Shown here in pieces: positions 1 to 8,775 of a stretch of 64,000 nucleotides of DNA (the first letter of the stretch is position 1; each line of letters begins with the position of its first letter). A program made the position numbers and the translations under genes. The notes beneath the pieces are model-generated. The model did not search any database, had not been told where the DNA came from, and saw only the letters and a list, made by a program, of their open reading frames with translations. Source of the stretch: Sphingobacteriales bacterium (GTDB taxonomy: Bacteria; Bacteroidota; Bacteroidia; Chitinophagales; Chitinophagaceae); the NCBI GenBank assembly GCA_012270485.1, contig JAAXIF010000019.1:1-64000 (forward strand). The letters are read 5' to 3'.

Positions 1-320
1 TAATCATCCCTTTTTTTATGACATCTATTAAATATTTAGTCGGACAATAGTGATATTTTTTATCTTCACACTACTGCCTGAGCCTTCAACTTCTTTTTCA
101 AATAAATACGCTGTAGGTGTTTTAAATACGCTTGGACCTAAGCGCCATTCGTTTAAATATTTGCTATATTAATAACTTTATTTAACAATATCAATATCTA
201 CTTGATACCATAGCATGGCAGTAAATTAAAACAGATCTATAATTAAGGGGCAAAATCCAAATATCAACAAATTGAGTATGTTGTTTGTTACAATCATAGA
301 AACAACGTAAAAGAAAGAAT
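1..320. other. AT-rich leading region without a recognised gene
   Basis: No convincing coding region lies upstream of the lipoprotein gene. The only ORF here, on the minus strand from 191 to 478, runs antisense into the lipoprotein and looks like a shadow. The sequence is AT-rich and I see no hairpin terminator or array of the kind found elsewhere in the window. Confidence 0.4.
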
Positions 321-710
321 ATGAAAAAAAGAAAATCATCAATCATTTTCATCCTTACAATCATGACTGGTATGATCTCTTGTTCCCCTAAAATTGTGGG
401 TACATGGACGATCAATAAGTTTGAAAATGGAACGCCTTCAGAGCAAGGATATTCTTTGAGTAATATCGGCACGATCACTTTTCACAAAAACGGCTCCGGT
501 GAAAAGAATATCAATTACAGTGTATTAGGAACTAGTCATGTAGATATGTTTCCTTTTAAGTGGACAGCTGCAGATGCTGCCATCACTATTGCGGGCGACA
601 GTACTGAGTTTTCCAAAACATGGATCATCATTTCGAATAAAAGAAATTACCAGCAATGGAAATCTACGAGTGGCAATAAGGTACAGGCATTGGAGTTGAG
701 AAAAAATTAG
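321..710 (+). CDS. Small lipocalin-like lipoprotein
   Basis: A 129-residue protein with a Lys/Arg-rich start, a hydrophobic stretch and a lipobox-like MISC at about residues 18-21, so it is probably an exported lipoprotein. The mature part opens with KIVGTWTINKFENG, the GTW-type start seen in lipocalin-like and DUF4488-like domains of Bacteroidota. That family link is a resemblance only, and no ligand or partner can be named. The gene stands alone, is convergent with the M28 peptidase gene, and shares a strong bidirectional hairpin with it immediately after its stop codon. Confidence 0.6.
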   Translation: MKKRKSSIIFILTIMTGMISCSPKIVGTWTINKFENGTPSEQGYSLSNIGTITFHKNGSGEKNINYSVLGTSHVDMFPFKWTAADAAITIAGDSTEFSKTWIIISNKRNYQQWKSTSGNKVQALELRKN

Positions 711-751
711 ACCTAAAAAAAGCGATCAAAATTGATTGCTTTTTTTAGGTC
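710..751. terminator. Bidirectional intrinsic terminator between convergent genes
   Basis: A 19-nt stem (GACCTAAAAAAAGCGATCA and its near-perfect complement, one mismatch) closes on a 4-nt loop. The A-run and T-run within the stem give a U-tract on both strands. It starts on the last base of the lipoprotein stop codon and ends 12 bp before the stop of the M28 peptidase gene, so it can end both transcripts. Confidence 0.75.
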
Positions 752-762
752 TAATTTTATAA

Positions 763-2064
763 TTATCTTAAATCACTTGTATTCACTCTGCTAGGTGTAT
801 CCTTCCCACTCACAATACCTTTTGAACTCAAAGCAATGGCACGAATAATGCGTGTCATATTATCAATATCAATCGTACTGAATTCATCACTGGCTTTATG
901 GTAATAGGGATCTACATCAATTTTAGTAGTAGAAATGGTATGTGCCGGAACACCAAGTCTTGCCAATGTAGCATTATCTGAACGATAAAACAGTTGTTGT
1001 GTTGGATATGGATCAGGATAAAAAGTAAAGTCCGTTCCTTCCAAATTGCTTTGCAGAATTTTACCCATATCGGTTTTCTCATACCCTGTAATAAAAGCTG
1101 AATTCTTACCCCACTTACTTTCAGAACCGATCATTTCAATATTGAACATCGCCATCACTTGCTCCGGATTAAATTGACGTGAAAAATAAGTAGAGCCATA
1201 CCCACCAACTTCTTCTGCAGTGAATGCAACAAAGATCAAAGTGCGTTCATTGTTATTGATGGCTTTGAAATATTGTGCCAGTACCATCATAGCGGTAGTA
1301 CCCGCGGCATCGTCATTGGCACCATTAAAAATAGAATCAGTTTGCACATTTCCATTTCTATCCTTACCCATGATCCCTAAATGATCATAGTGCCCTGAGA
1401 AAATCACATATTCATTCTTCTTGCTCTTACCGGGTAATACCCCCACAACATTGGCTGCCGGAAGTTCGGTAATCTCATGTTTACTTTCAATGGCATAGGT
1501 TTTAGGATCACTGGTAGTAAACAAAAAAATCAGATTATAATCAGTCTTAAAGAGTGCACTCTTCATCCGAGTGAGACCCTGCATTGAACCTTTGTAACTT
1601 GTATCCAATAACACAAAATAATTCTTGTTAGCAGACATTAACTTTCTTATTTCCGTGCCCAGATTAGCTCCTTTACCGATGGTCACTTTCTCATATCCAG
1701 ATTTTTCTGTCACTTTAATTTCCGGCTGACAAGTGAATACAATTACATCTTTGCTATCAACACTTACTCCATCTACACTTGCTGTTACACTTATAAACTT
1801 TGGGCGTATCATTAAGAACTGTTGCAAATAAGAACCACTATTATTCCAAGTTTGCAGTCCGGTTTTCTTAAACTCATCAGCAATAAATGCTGCAGCTTTA
1901 TCAATTCCCTTGGTAAAAGTTCTGCGACCTTCCATTTCATCAGAAGACAGTATCTTTTCAATTCTGGCCATTTCTTTTTCGGTAATCAAATCTTCAATCT
2001 TCTGCGCAAAACTGTTCAGTGACAGTATAAGAAACGCAACGAGGAGTAGGTCGTTTTTTTTCAT
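763..2064 (-). CDS. Secreted M28-family zinc peptidase
   Basis: A 433-residue exported metallopeptidase. The N-terminus MKKNDLLLVAFLILSLNSFAQ is a signal peptide ending in the usual Bacteroidota FAQ. The M28 zinc-site motifs are present in order: GHYDHLG, NGANDDAAG and FTAEEVGGYGS, with a later His in VPAHTISTTK. The region before the first motif could hold a PA-like insert. M28 enzymes remove N-terminal residues from peptides using two zinc ions; the substrate is unknown here. The longer ORF start (MDYGLFTISP) reads through an intergenic heptad array, so the Met directly before the signal peptide was chosen. Convergent with the lipoprotein gene. Confidence 0.85.
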   Translation of the reverse strand: MKKNDLLLVAFLILSLNSFAQKIEDLITEKEMARIEKILSSDEMEGRRTFTKGIDKAAAFIADEFKKTGLQTWNNSGSYLQQFLMIRPKFISVTASVDGVSVDSKDVIVFTCQPEIKVTEKSGYEKVTIGKGANLGTEIRKLMSANKNYFVLLDTSYKGSMQGLTRMKSALFKTDYNLIFLFTTSDPKTYAIESKHEITELPAANVVGVLPGKSKKNEYVIFSGHYDHLGIMGKDRNGNVQTDSIFNGANDDAAGTTAMMVLAQYFKAINNNERTLIFVAFTAEEVGGYGSTYFSRQFNPEQVMAMFNIEMIGSESKWGKNSAFITGYEKTDMGKILQSNLEGTDFTFYPDPYPTQQLFYRSDNATLARLGVPAHTISTTKIDVDPYYHKASDEFSTIDIDNMTRIIRAIALSSKGIVSGKDTPSRVNTSDLR

Positions 2065-2078
2065 GGGGCTAATAGTAA

Positions 2079-2178
2079 ATAGACCATAGTCCATGGTCCG
2101 TGGTTAGAAAGATATATCTAATAATTATTGTGAAAAGCTAAAACACTACCATCCATGGACTATGGGCCATGGACTATC
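2079..2178. repeat. Inverted heptad array, family A (TCCATRG)
   Basis: Two arms made of repeated TCCATRG-type heptads, about 2079-2103 and 2149-2178, face each other across an AT-rich spacer between the M28 peptidase gene and the response regulator gene. Complementarity is imperfect. Other copies of the family lie near 11.2, 21.2, 24.1, 43.5, 49.8 and 52.8 kb. Confidence 0.8.
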
Positions 2179-2185
2179 AACCTCT

Positions 2186-2917
2186 TTACAGACTCATCAT
2201 CTCCTTAAACTTCACTGTCTGTCTGCGGCTTACTTCGATTTTTTCGCCGCCCTTGAGGTCTACAAGGAGACCACCATTGAAGTAAGGCTCAATTTTTTCG
2301 ATCCAACGTAGGTTGATGATATGTTTGCGATTGGCACGGAAAAACATCCTGTCATCCAAACGTTCTTCTAATGCATTGAGTGATTTTAAGATCAGCGGTT
2401 TATTGGTACCGAAGAATACTTTAGCATAATTGCCTACACTTTCAAATAAACGGATCTCTCCAAGCTTTACAAACCAGCAACGTTCTCCATCTTTTACAAA
2501 AACCTGGTCCTGTTCAGTGAGCGGACCTCTGTTGATACCATTTAATCCGGCAGATTCTTTAAAAATTTCTGCTTGTAATTTTTGAATGGCGTCGGCCAAA
2601 CGTTTGGGTTCAATAGGTTTCAGCAGATAATCCAATGCATTCACTTCAAATGCTTTGATGGCATATTCGTCATAGGCAGTGGTAAAGATCACTTTGGGTG
2701 CTTTTTCTACTTCTGCCAACAGATCAAAACCTGTTTTACCGGGCATCTGAATATCTAGGAAAATCAGATCCGGATTGAGGGATTCGATTTTTTCAATTCC
2801 ATCATCCACATTCGCAGCTTCTTCAATTACCTCTATATCGGAATGATCCTGCAATAACTTTTTTAACTCATTACGTGCAAGTCTTTCATCATCAATAATG
2901 ATCGCTTTGATAGCCAT
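2186..2917 (-). CDS. LytTR-family response regulator
   Basis: A 243-residue response regulator. The receiver domain (about residues 1-120) has the acidic pair in IIDDERLAR, the phospho-acceptor Asp in FLDIQMPG and the conserved Lys in DYLLKPI. The C-terminal half is a LytTR DNA-binding domain with the signature FRANRKHIINLRWIEKIEP. It lies 20 bp downstream of the histidine kinase gene on the same strand, the classic LytS/LytR-type order, so the two should form one phosphorelay. Targets cannot be predicted from the sequence. Confidence 0.93.
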   Translation of the reverse strand: MAIKAIIIDDERLARNELKKLLQDHSDIEVIEEAANVDDGIEKIESLNPDLIFLDIQMPGKTGFDLLAEVEKAPKVIFTTAYDEYAIKAFEVNALDYLLKPIEPKRLADAIQKLQAEIFKESAGLNGINRGPLTEQDQVFVKDGERCWFVKLGEIRLFESVGNYAKVFFGTNKPLILKSLNALEERLDDRMFFRANRKHIINLRWIEKIEPYFNGGLLVDLKGGEKIEVSRRQTVKFKEMMSL

Positions 2918-2937
2918 AGATCGGTTATTATATAGAA

Positions 2938-4002
2938 TTAAGAATAAACAGGTTGAACAGGCATTTTCACCACCGCTTCTACCATATTGTTTCCAATATC
3001 CCTGATCTCAAAGTTAGCTTTTCCGCCGAATAATAACTTCAGACGGTTTCGGGTACTGTTGATACCAAATCCATCTGAATTGGTGGTACTATTCAGCTGA
3101 CCGGTATTTTGAATGATCAGTTCATGATGGTTGTCTCTGTAATCGGAAATCACTTTAATCAATCCACCATCTTTTTGCTTTCCGATACCATGTTTAATGG
3201 CATTCTCCACCAATGTCTGTAACATCATAGGAGGTACCGGCTGATCCAAGGTATCTTCATCAATTTCATACTCCACATGCAATCTGTCCTCAAAACGAAT
3301 ATGTTCCAAGGCCAGATAATCTTTTACAATATTCAATTCCTTTTCAAAGGGAACGGTTTCTAATTTTTCCGCCTGCATACTGCTACGCAGAATATTACTC
3401 AATTCAGTAATCGCTGTACGGGCACGATTCGGATTCTCATCCACCAAGGCACGAATACTGTTCAATGCATTGAAAATAAAATGGGGATTGATATGCGACT
3501 TGATGGTTTTGAGTTCCAGCTCTTTTACCAGACTCTCCAGTTTCACTTTTTGTATTTCACTCTTCGTACCCAATTCCACATAATGCCAAATGTAATAAAT
3601 TGACACCCAAACCAATATCATGGGTGAATCAAAAATGAGGTTGGACAGGAATCTTTTCGCTACCGAAGCTTTGATAGCCGGATCATAATATCGCAGCCAT
3701 TCTACCACCGCACTGTTCGATAAACTATATAATACAATAATGCATAAAATGGTAATGGTCAATAACCACCATTTATTGGAATCGATGGGTGGACGAAGCT
3801 CCATTCTGATTACCAACTCACGCAATAAATGGGTAAATACCATACCGGTAAGGATGGTCACTACCAAACGATAATAAAATATCTCATTAATAGAGCCCTG
3901 ACGATCTCTGAAGACGAAGGCAAAGAAAACCATGGTCAATCCATAGAACAACCAACCCCCTAACTGGCACCACCAATACAAAGTAGATTTACTAGTCTTC
4001 AT
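2938..4002 (-). CDS. LytS/YehU-type sensor histidine kinase
   Basis: A 354-residue membrane kinase. About four hydrophobic segments fill the first 170 residues, followed by the His_kinase (PF06580) motif SHINPHFIFNALNSI, in which the His is the phosphorylation site. A HATPase domain follows with the N-box VENAIKHGIG and the late Gly motif GFGINSTRNRL. There is no obvious extracytoplasmic sensor domain, so the membrane region probably senses the signal. The ORF extends 40 codons further upstream, but the Met before KTSKSTLYWW starts the membrane domain and lies 7 bp after a TATATTTG box. It is transcribed with the response regulator and divergently from dxs. Confidence 0.88.
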   Translation of the reverse strand: MKTSKSTLYWWCQLGGWLFYGLTMVFFAFVFRDRQGSINEIFYYRLVVTILTGMVFTHLLRELVIRMELRPPIDSNKWWLLTITILCIIVLYSLSNSAVVEWLRYYDPAIKASVAKRFLSNLIFDSPMILVWVSIYYIWHYVELGTKSEIQKVKLESLVKELELKTIKSHINPHFIFNALNSIRALVDENPNRARTAITELSNILRSSMQAEKLETVPFEKELNIVKDYLALEHIRFEDRLHVEYEIDEDTLDQPVPPMMLQTLVENAIKHGIGKQKDGGLIKVISDYRDNHHELIIQNTGQLNSTTNSDGFGINSTRNRLKLLFGGKANFEIRDIGNNMVEAVVKMPVQPVYS

Positions 4003-4009
4003 GTGAGAA

Positions 4010-4017
4010 CAAATATA
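4010..4017 (-). promoter_or_regulatory. Candidate -7 box TATATTTG for the histidine kinase
   Basis: The minus strand reads TATATTTG, matching the Bacteroidota -7 consensus TAnnTTTG, 7 bp before the kinase start codon. This implies an almost leaderless transcript. No well-spaced -33 TTTG was found, so the call is tentative. The same octamer lies upstream of frr and ruvC. Confidence 0.35.
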
Positions 4018-4193
4018 GCGGGAAAGCCTTGCCCACTGATCCCCAAATTTGATTAAAGGCAAAAAGCACAGTTGTTTGGCGTAAATTAATGTTCCCCGCC
4101 GACGAACCTTCTGTTTTGTCAACTGTTCCTTTATGTATTATTGGCATATTGCTTAACACGAAAAGCCTATTTTTACATTTCAAACCCTTCCGC

Positions 4194-6125
4194 ATGGAGA
4201 TTAAACCGGGACAGTTACTCAGTAGGATCAATAACCCCGATGACCTCAAAACCCTTACCAGAGAACAATTACATCAGATTTGTGATGAATTGAGACAATA
4301 TATTATCGATGTGGTAAGCGTACATGGCGGACATTTCGCTGCCAGTTTAGGTGTGGTAGAATTGAGCGTTGCCCTTCATTATGTGTACAATACACCTTAC
4401 GATCAATTGGTATGGGATGTAGGACATCAGGCTTATGGACATAAGATCCTGACCGGCAGACGTGATCAATTTGTCTCTAACCGTAAATACAAAGGCTTGA
4501 GCGGTTTCCCAAAACGCTCTGAAAGTCAATATGATACGTTTGGCGTAGGACACTCTTCCACCTCAATTTCTGCGGCTTTGGGTATGGCCATGGCAGCTAA
4601 ATACAAAGGGGAGAACCGTAAATCCATCGCTGTTATTGGCGACGGATCCATGACAGCCGGTATGGCTTTCGAGGCTATGAACCATGCAGGGGTTGCTGAC
4701 AGTGATGTTTTGATCATTTTGAACGATAACTGTATGAGCATCGACCCGAATGTGGGTGCGCTTAAAGAATATTTGACAGATATCAGTACCTCTCCTACCT
4801 ATAATAAAGTAAGGGATGAGGTTTGGAACTTGCTTGGTAAACTACCCGTTGGTAAAAACCTGAGCCGTGATCTGGCATCGAAGATTGAAGCAGGAGTAAA
4901 AGGTGTGGTGAGTAAGAGCAGTAACCTGTTTGAAGCATTGAAGATTCGATATTTTGGTCCGATTGATGGACATAATATCACCAAACTGGTAGATACTTTA
5001 AAAGACCTGAGAGAAATCCCCGGTCCGAAATTATTGCACATCATTACCACCAAAGGAAAGGGATATGCGCTGGCTGAAAAAGACCAAACCAAATGGCATG
5101 CGCCGGGTTTGTTTGATAAAGTAACCGGTGAGATCTACAAGAAAAAAATCGACGTTCCGCAACCACCTAAATACCAGGATGTATTTGGACATACCATGAT
5201 TGAACTGGCGGAGATGAATGAAAAAGTGATGGGTGTTACGCCGGCCATGCCGAGTGGATCTTCACTCAAATTCATGATGGAAAAAATGCCACACCGTGCA
5301 TTCGATGTGGGCATTTGTGAGCAACATGCAGTAACTCTAAGCGCCGGCTTGGCTACACAGGGTATGCGTGTGTTCTGCAATATCTACTCCTCTTTCATGC
5401 AAAGAGCTTATGATCAGGTAGTGCATGATGTAGCCATACAAAAATTACCGGTAGTGATGTGTCTGGATAGAGCCGGATTGGTAGGTGAAGATGGTCCAAC
5501 ACACCACGGATGTTATGATATTCCTTACATGCGTTGTATTCCCAATCTGATTGTGAGTGCTCCGATGAATGAACAGGAATTACGCAACTTGATGTATACT
5601 GCGCAATTAGAGACGACTGTATATCCTTTTGTGATCCGTTATCCACGTGGAGAAGGTGTGATGCCGGAATGGAGAACTGCTTTTGAAGAAATACATATCG
5701 GAAAAGGAAGAAAAATAAAAGATGGAAAAGAAGTTGCCATTTTAAGCTTTGGACATCCGGGTAATTTCGCAACGGCTGCTATCAGAGAATTGAGAACAGA
5801 AGGAATAGATCCTGCGCATTATGACCTGCGTTTTGTAAAACCGATTGATGAAGATTTGTTACATGAAGCTTTCAGCAAGTATAGCAAAATTGTAACCGTA
5901 GAAGATGGAACTGTAGTAGGAGGTTTCGGTTCAGCAATATTGGAATTCATGAACCAGCATGGCTATAAAGCTGATGTAAAAATATTGGGTATTCCGGACA
6001 GACTGGTAGAGCATGGTACGCCAAAAGAACTCCATAGAGAATGTGCGTATGATGCACAAGGCATTGCAGATGCAGTTCGCGAATTGATGCGTGAGACTGT
6101 GACTGCTACAGTATTGTTAGGATAA
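4194..6125 (+). CDS. dxs: 1-deoxy-D-xylulose-5-phosphate synthase
   Basis: A 643-residue thiamine-diphosphate enzyme that condenses pyruvate and glyceraldehyde 3-phosphate to DXP, the first step of the MEP isoprenoid pathway; DXP also feeds thiamine and pyridoxal synthesis. Visible are DVGHQAYGHKILTGR, the TPP-binding motif GDGSMTAGMAFEAMNHAG followed by ILNDN, the transketolase-like pyrimidine domain with GICEQHAVTLSAGLA, and a C-terminal transketolase domain with VTVEDGTVVGGFGSA. The ORF track starts 35 codons earlier, but MEIKPGQLLSRIN matches the usual DXS N-terminus. pdxA, which acts in the DXP-dependent B6 pathway, lies 47 kb away in the same window. Confidence 0.97.
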   Translation: MEIKPGQLLSRINNPDDLKTLTREQLHQICDELRQYIIDVVSVHGGHFAASLGVVELSVALHYVYNTPYDQLVWDVGHQAYGHKILTGRRDQFVSNRKYKGLSGFPKRSESQYDTFGVGHSSTSISAALGMAMAAKYKGENRKSIAVIGDGSMTAGMAFEAMNHAGVADSDVLIILNDNCMSIDPNVGALKEYLTDISTSPTYNKVRDEVWNLLGKLPVGKNLSRDLASKIEAGVKGVVSKSSNLFEALKIRYFGPIDGHNITKLVDTLKDLREIPGPKLLHIITTKGKGYALAEKDQTKWHAPGLFDKVTGEIYKKKIDVPQPPKYQDVFGHTMIELAEMNEKVMGVTPAMPSGSSLKFMMEKMPHRAFDVGICEQHAVTLSAGLATQGMRVFCNIYSSFMQRAYDQVVHDVAIQKLPVVMCLDRAGLVGEDGPTHHGCYDIPYMRCIPNLIVSAPMNEQELRNLMYTAQLETTVYPFVIRYPRGEGVMPEWRTAFEEIHIGKGRKIKDGKEVAILSFGHPGNFATAAIRELRTEGIDPAHYDLRFVKPIDEDLLHEAFSKYSKIVTVEDGTVVGGFGSAILEFMNQHGYKADVKILGIPDRLVEHGTPKELHRECAYDAQGIADAVRELMRETVTATVLLG

Positions 6126-6143
6126 TTTAATTTCTTAGGATTG

Positions 6144-6195
6144 AATCTGTGAATCTGTGGCTAAATAAAAAGCCACAGATTCACAGATTTTTTTT
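6144..6195 (+). terminator. Terminator hairpin after dxs (family C array)
   Basis: A 19-nt perfect stem built from two AATCTGTG octamers plus GGCT, with an 8-nt loop and a run of eight T on the plus strand. It sits 18 bp after the dxs stop. The same stem recurs at 7229-7278 and 33004-33049. Confidence 0.8.
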
Positions 6196-6256
6196 GAGTG
6201 CTATGTTATTTAATGAGCATTCAAAACATATTATGCAATAGTAAATCATCCTAGTT

Positions 6257-7039
6257 TTAATATTCCCAAAACTCCTTTATAACAATACCTCTTTCCTGTG
6301 CTACTTTTTCTAATCCTTCACACAACAAATATTTATGGTAGAATCCGGTAAGTACCACTATTCTTTTGCCTTTAAATTCATTACAATAGTTGAGAATATT
6401 TTCTATCATTTGCTTGTTTCGAAATATCCAAAACTCACCATTTTGCTTCCAAAATTCCCTATATCTACTTAGTTGATCATTTCTATAACACATGATGAGT
6501 GTTTTGTTATAGTTCAGGTCCTGCCGAAGCTTAATGACGGACATAGAGGTTTTATTATTGAGATCATAAAGCGTTTCGTTTGCAAGTACATTCAAAATAT
6601 TATTGACCTGTAAGAATTCTTGAAAGATAGCGTTCGATATACTGTCCAATAATCCATTACTAAATAAACTATCTCTTACACTAAAAAAAATTTGTTCTTT
6701 TTTGAAAGTCTGATTTTAGCTATAAAATTGATTTCTACCTTCAAAATCAAAGGGTCTGACTATTACTGAATACTCTTTTAAATATCGCTTAACTGCTACT
6801 TGCTCATTTTCATTGGACTGGATTAAAAAATTCCCTTTTTTGTCCATGTTAGCACTATCATACTCCATTAAAATGATATCAGGTCTAATTTTCTGAAGCT
6901 CTTTGTACAACGTATTGCTATTTACGTTGTCTGTTGGATAGTGCTGGGTTCCTATAATGGTTAAATAGGTCTGAGACTGTATCTGGTTGCGAAGGAATAG
7001 ACCTGTAACCAACACCAGAATGTATAAGTATTTAGACAT
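6257..7039 (-). pseudogene. Tiki/ChaN-like secreted protein broken by an in-frame TAA
   Basis: The two ORFs 6716-7039 and 6257-6649 are in the same frame. Reading the minus strand, RNQFYS is followed by TAA (6716-6718) and then continues without another stop through NQTFKKEQIFFSVRDSLF into the second ORF. The joined product would be about 260 residues: a signal peptide ending near SQT, an early TIIGTQHYP segment, IRPDIILMEYDSA, and a C-terminal RIVVLTGFYHKYLL. That pattern recalls TraB/Tiki or ChaN-like proteins, a tentative match. The second ORF has only a TTG start and no signal peptide, so a working split gene is unlikely. Readthrough or a sequence error remain possible. Confidence 0.7.
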
Positions 7040-7228
7040 AAGAGTATCAATTGAAAGCTTCTCAGATATATTGATCTTTCAAATTCACTTTGTTGTAATC
7101 AAATGATCATTCACGTGTTATGAAATAATAAATTTAAATATTATTTATTAGACATGTGCAAGTATTTTATTAGATAAAAATAAATACGTCTCGGTTTCTG
7201 TAGAGAATAACAAACTGGTTGGAAATAC

Positions 7229-7278
7229 AATCTGTGAATCTGTGGCTTTATTTTTTGCCACAGATTCACAGATTTTTT
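7229..7278. terminator. Hairpin after scpA (family C array)
   Basis: Perfect 18-nt stem (two AATCTGTG units plus GC) with a 10-nt loop, almost the same sequence as the hairpin after dxs. The distal arm runs into the scpA stop codon at 7277. A T-run follows on the plus strand. On the minus strand the hairpin begins at the scpA stop and could trim or end its mRNA. Confidence 0.65.
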
Positions 7279-8107
7279 ATTCTGCAGCGGGTGTAGGATC
7301 GTCAGTAAATGTGTTGGTGAAATCTTCGTCAGTAAGACCTTCTTCTTTTAATTCCTCTTCTCGCTTATCATTCCACTCAACAATGAAATTATTCTTTCCT
7401 TCTGCTACCAGCAGCTTCATGAATTTTTGTTGTGTCAATTCCAGGATAGACAAGAATAGGAAGATGGCATGTATACGATCACTACATACTTCAAACACTT
7501 TTTCAAAAGCCACCGTTTTTTCTTTTGCTACGAAGTCGAGCATATAATCACGGCTTCCTTCCATGGTATAGTTGTAGCGCACAACCGTATGTACCGGTTT
7601 ATTCTGGCGATCATGTACCCGCTGCATCACTTTTTCAAAAGCTTTCATCAGCTTGAACATCGTGATGTTCTGTATCTCGGTTCCTTCAGAAGCATCTTCA
7701 CCAATTTCAATCAGCTCTTTTTGCAGGTTACCACGCTTCACCATCAACATACGCATCGCTTCCATTTCTGCCATTTGAACAGCAGCTTCTTTGAAGCGTT
7801 TGTACTCCAGAATTTTATCGATCAATTCCTGACGCGGATCAATTTCATTTCCTTGCGCATCTATTTCCTTACGTGGTAATAACAATCGTGCTTTGATACG
7901 CATCAGCGTAGATACAAATAGAATAAACTCACTACTGAGTTCAATATTCAATTTCTCTCCCTGATGTATAAAATCCAGAAAATCTTGGATGATCTTAGTA
8001 ATGGGAATATTATAGATATCCAGTTCATCCCGCTCAATAAAAAACAAAAGCAGGTCGAACGGACCTTCAAACTGGTCTAACTTGATTTGATAATTCACTG
8101 TATTCAC
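7277..8107 (-). CDS. scpA: Segregation and condensation protein A
   Basis: A 276-residue kleisin subunit of the SMC-ScpAB complex, which compacts and segregates the chromosome. The family hallmark FEGPFDLLLFFIERDELDIYNIPI opens the protein, followed by the conserved helix segment LMRIKARLLLPRKE. The C-terminal winged-helix region carries KTVAFEKVFE and a final acidic tail. scpB is not adjacent. The stop codon overlaps the family C hairpin. Length and N-terminus fit the family, so the start is secure. Confidence 0.92.
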   Translation of the reverse strand: MNTVNYQIKLDQFEGPFDLLLFFIERDELDIYNIPITKIIQDFLDFIHQGEKLNIELSSEFILFVSTLMRIKARLLLPRKEIDAQGNEIDPRQELIDKILEYKRFKEAAVQMAEMEAMRMLMVKRGNLQKELIEIGEDASEGTEIQNITMFKLMKAFEKVMQRVHDRQNKPVHTVVRYNYTMEGSRDYMLDFVAKEKTVAFEKVFEVCSDRIHAIFLFLSILELTQQKFMKLLVAEGKNNFIVEWNDKREEELKEEGLTDEDFTNTFTDDPTPAAE

Positions 8108-8197
8108 AACTCAATACTTTAGCTGCAAAGAAAACCCCTTCAAGTCTTATTTCGACCGGAAGGGGGTAATATTTATCCACTTAGTTGAGGGCGAATA

Positions 8198-8285
8198 GGG
8201 TATAGCGTATAGGTTATGGCTTATAGTTATGGAAATATATCAACCTTTGTTATTTCCATTTGCTATGATCCATAAGCTATTACCC
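8198..8285. repeat. Inverted heptad array, family J (TATAGGT-like)
   Basis: The left arm is four successive heptads, TATAGCG, TATAGGT, TATGGCT and TATAGTT. The right arm at 8263-8285 is an imperfect complement ending in TACCC. An inner pair ATGGAAATA / TATTTCCAT extends the stem. It fills the gap between mscL and scpA. A single arm of the same family appears near 21112-21135. Confidence 0.7.
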
Positions 8286-8286
8286 A

Positions 8287-8718
8287 CTACACTTTCTTCA
8301 ACGAATCCCTGATCTCTGCCAACAACTTCTCTGATTCTGTTGGACCAGCGGGGGCTGCGGCTTCGGCCGGACCTTTCATTCTATTGATGGCTTTTATGAC
8401 CAAAAAGACGGCAAATGCTACAATAATGAAATCTAACAGATTGGTAATGAATGCTCCATATTTCACAGACACTTCTGCAGAAGCTTCTGTTACAATAGCA
8501 CCCGTAGCATCTTTGACCTCGGCTACTGCCTCTTTCAAGACCCATACCTTGTCATTGAAATCTACCCCGCCGGTCAGCATACCAATCAAAGGCATCACGA
8601 TGCCATCAACAAAAGAGGTAACAATCTTTCCGAATGAAGCGCCCATAACAAAGGCAACGGCAATATCTACCAGATTGCCCCGCATGGCAAAGTCTTTAAA
8701 TTCTTTCAGCATTCCCAT
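8287..8718 (-). CDS. mscL: Large-conductance mechanosensitive channel
   Basis: A 143-residue MscL, a homopentameric inner-membrane valve that opens under membrane tension to release solutes during hypo-osmotic shock. The start MGMLKEFKDFAMRGNLVDIAVAFVMGASFGKIVTSFV contains the amphipathic N-helix and the pore-lining first membrane helix. A periplasmic loop rich in Ala/Val/Glu leads to the second helix (NLLDFIIVAFAVFLVIKAINRM), and the protein ends in the cytoplasmic helix SEKLLAEIRDSLKK. Translation could begin at either of two Met codons separated by one Gly. It lies downstream of the PPK2 gene on the same strand. Confidence 0.95.
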   Translation of the reverse strand: MGMLKEFKDFAMRGNLVDIAVAFVMGASFGKIVTSFVDGIVMPLIGMLTGGVDFNDKVWVLKEAVAEVKDATGAIVTEASAEVSVKYGAFITNLLDFIIVAFAVFLVIKAINRMKGPAEAAAPAGPTESEKLLAEIRDSLKKV

Positions 8719-8775
8719 GGTTGTGTTGGTTTGGTGAATAGTGAAAATACCTAAAATGAATGAAAAACGGAAGGG

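Noticed and set aside
2065-2094. N-terminal extensions such as MDYGLFTISP, also upstream of frr, tkt, uppP, pdxA and the MFS gene
   Set aside because: They are translations of intergenic heptad arrays; family starts lie downstream in each case.
4347-5772. Several 68-125 residue ORFs antisense to dxs
   Set aside because: They match no family and follow the codon pattern of dxs; they are shadows.
7242-7879. ORFs on the plus strand across scpA (101 and 136 residues)
   Set aside because: Antisense shadows of a clear ScpA gene; rich in Phe/His/Ser as expected from reverse reading.
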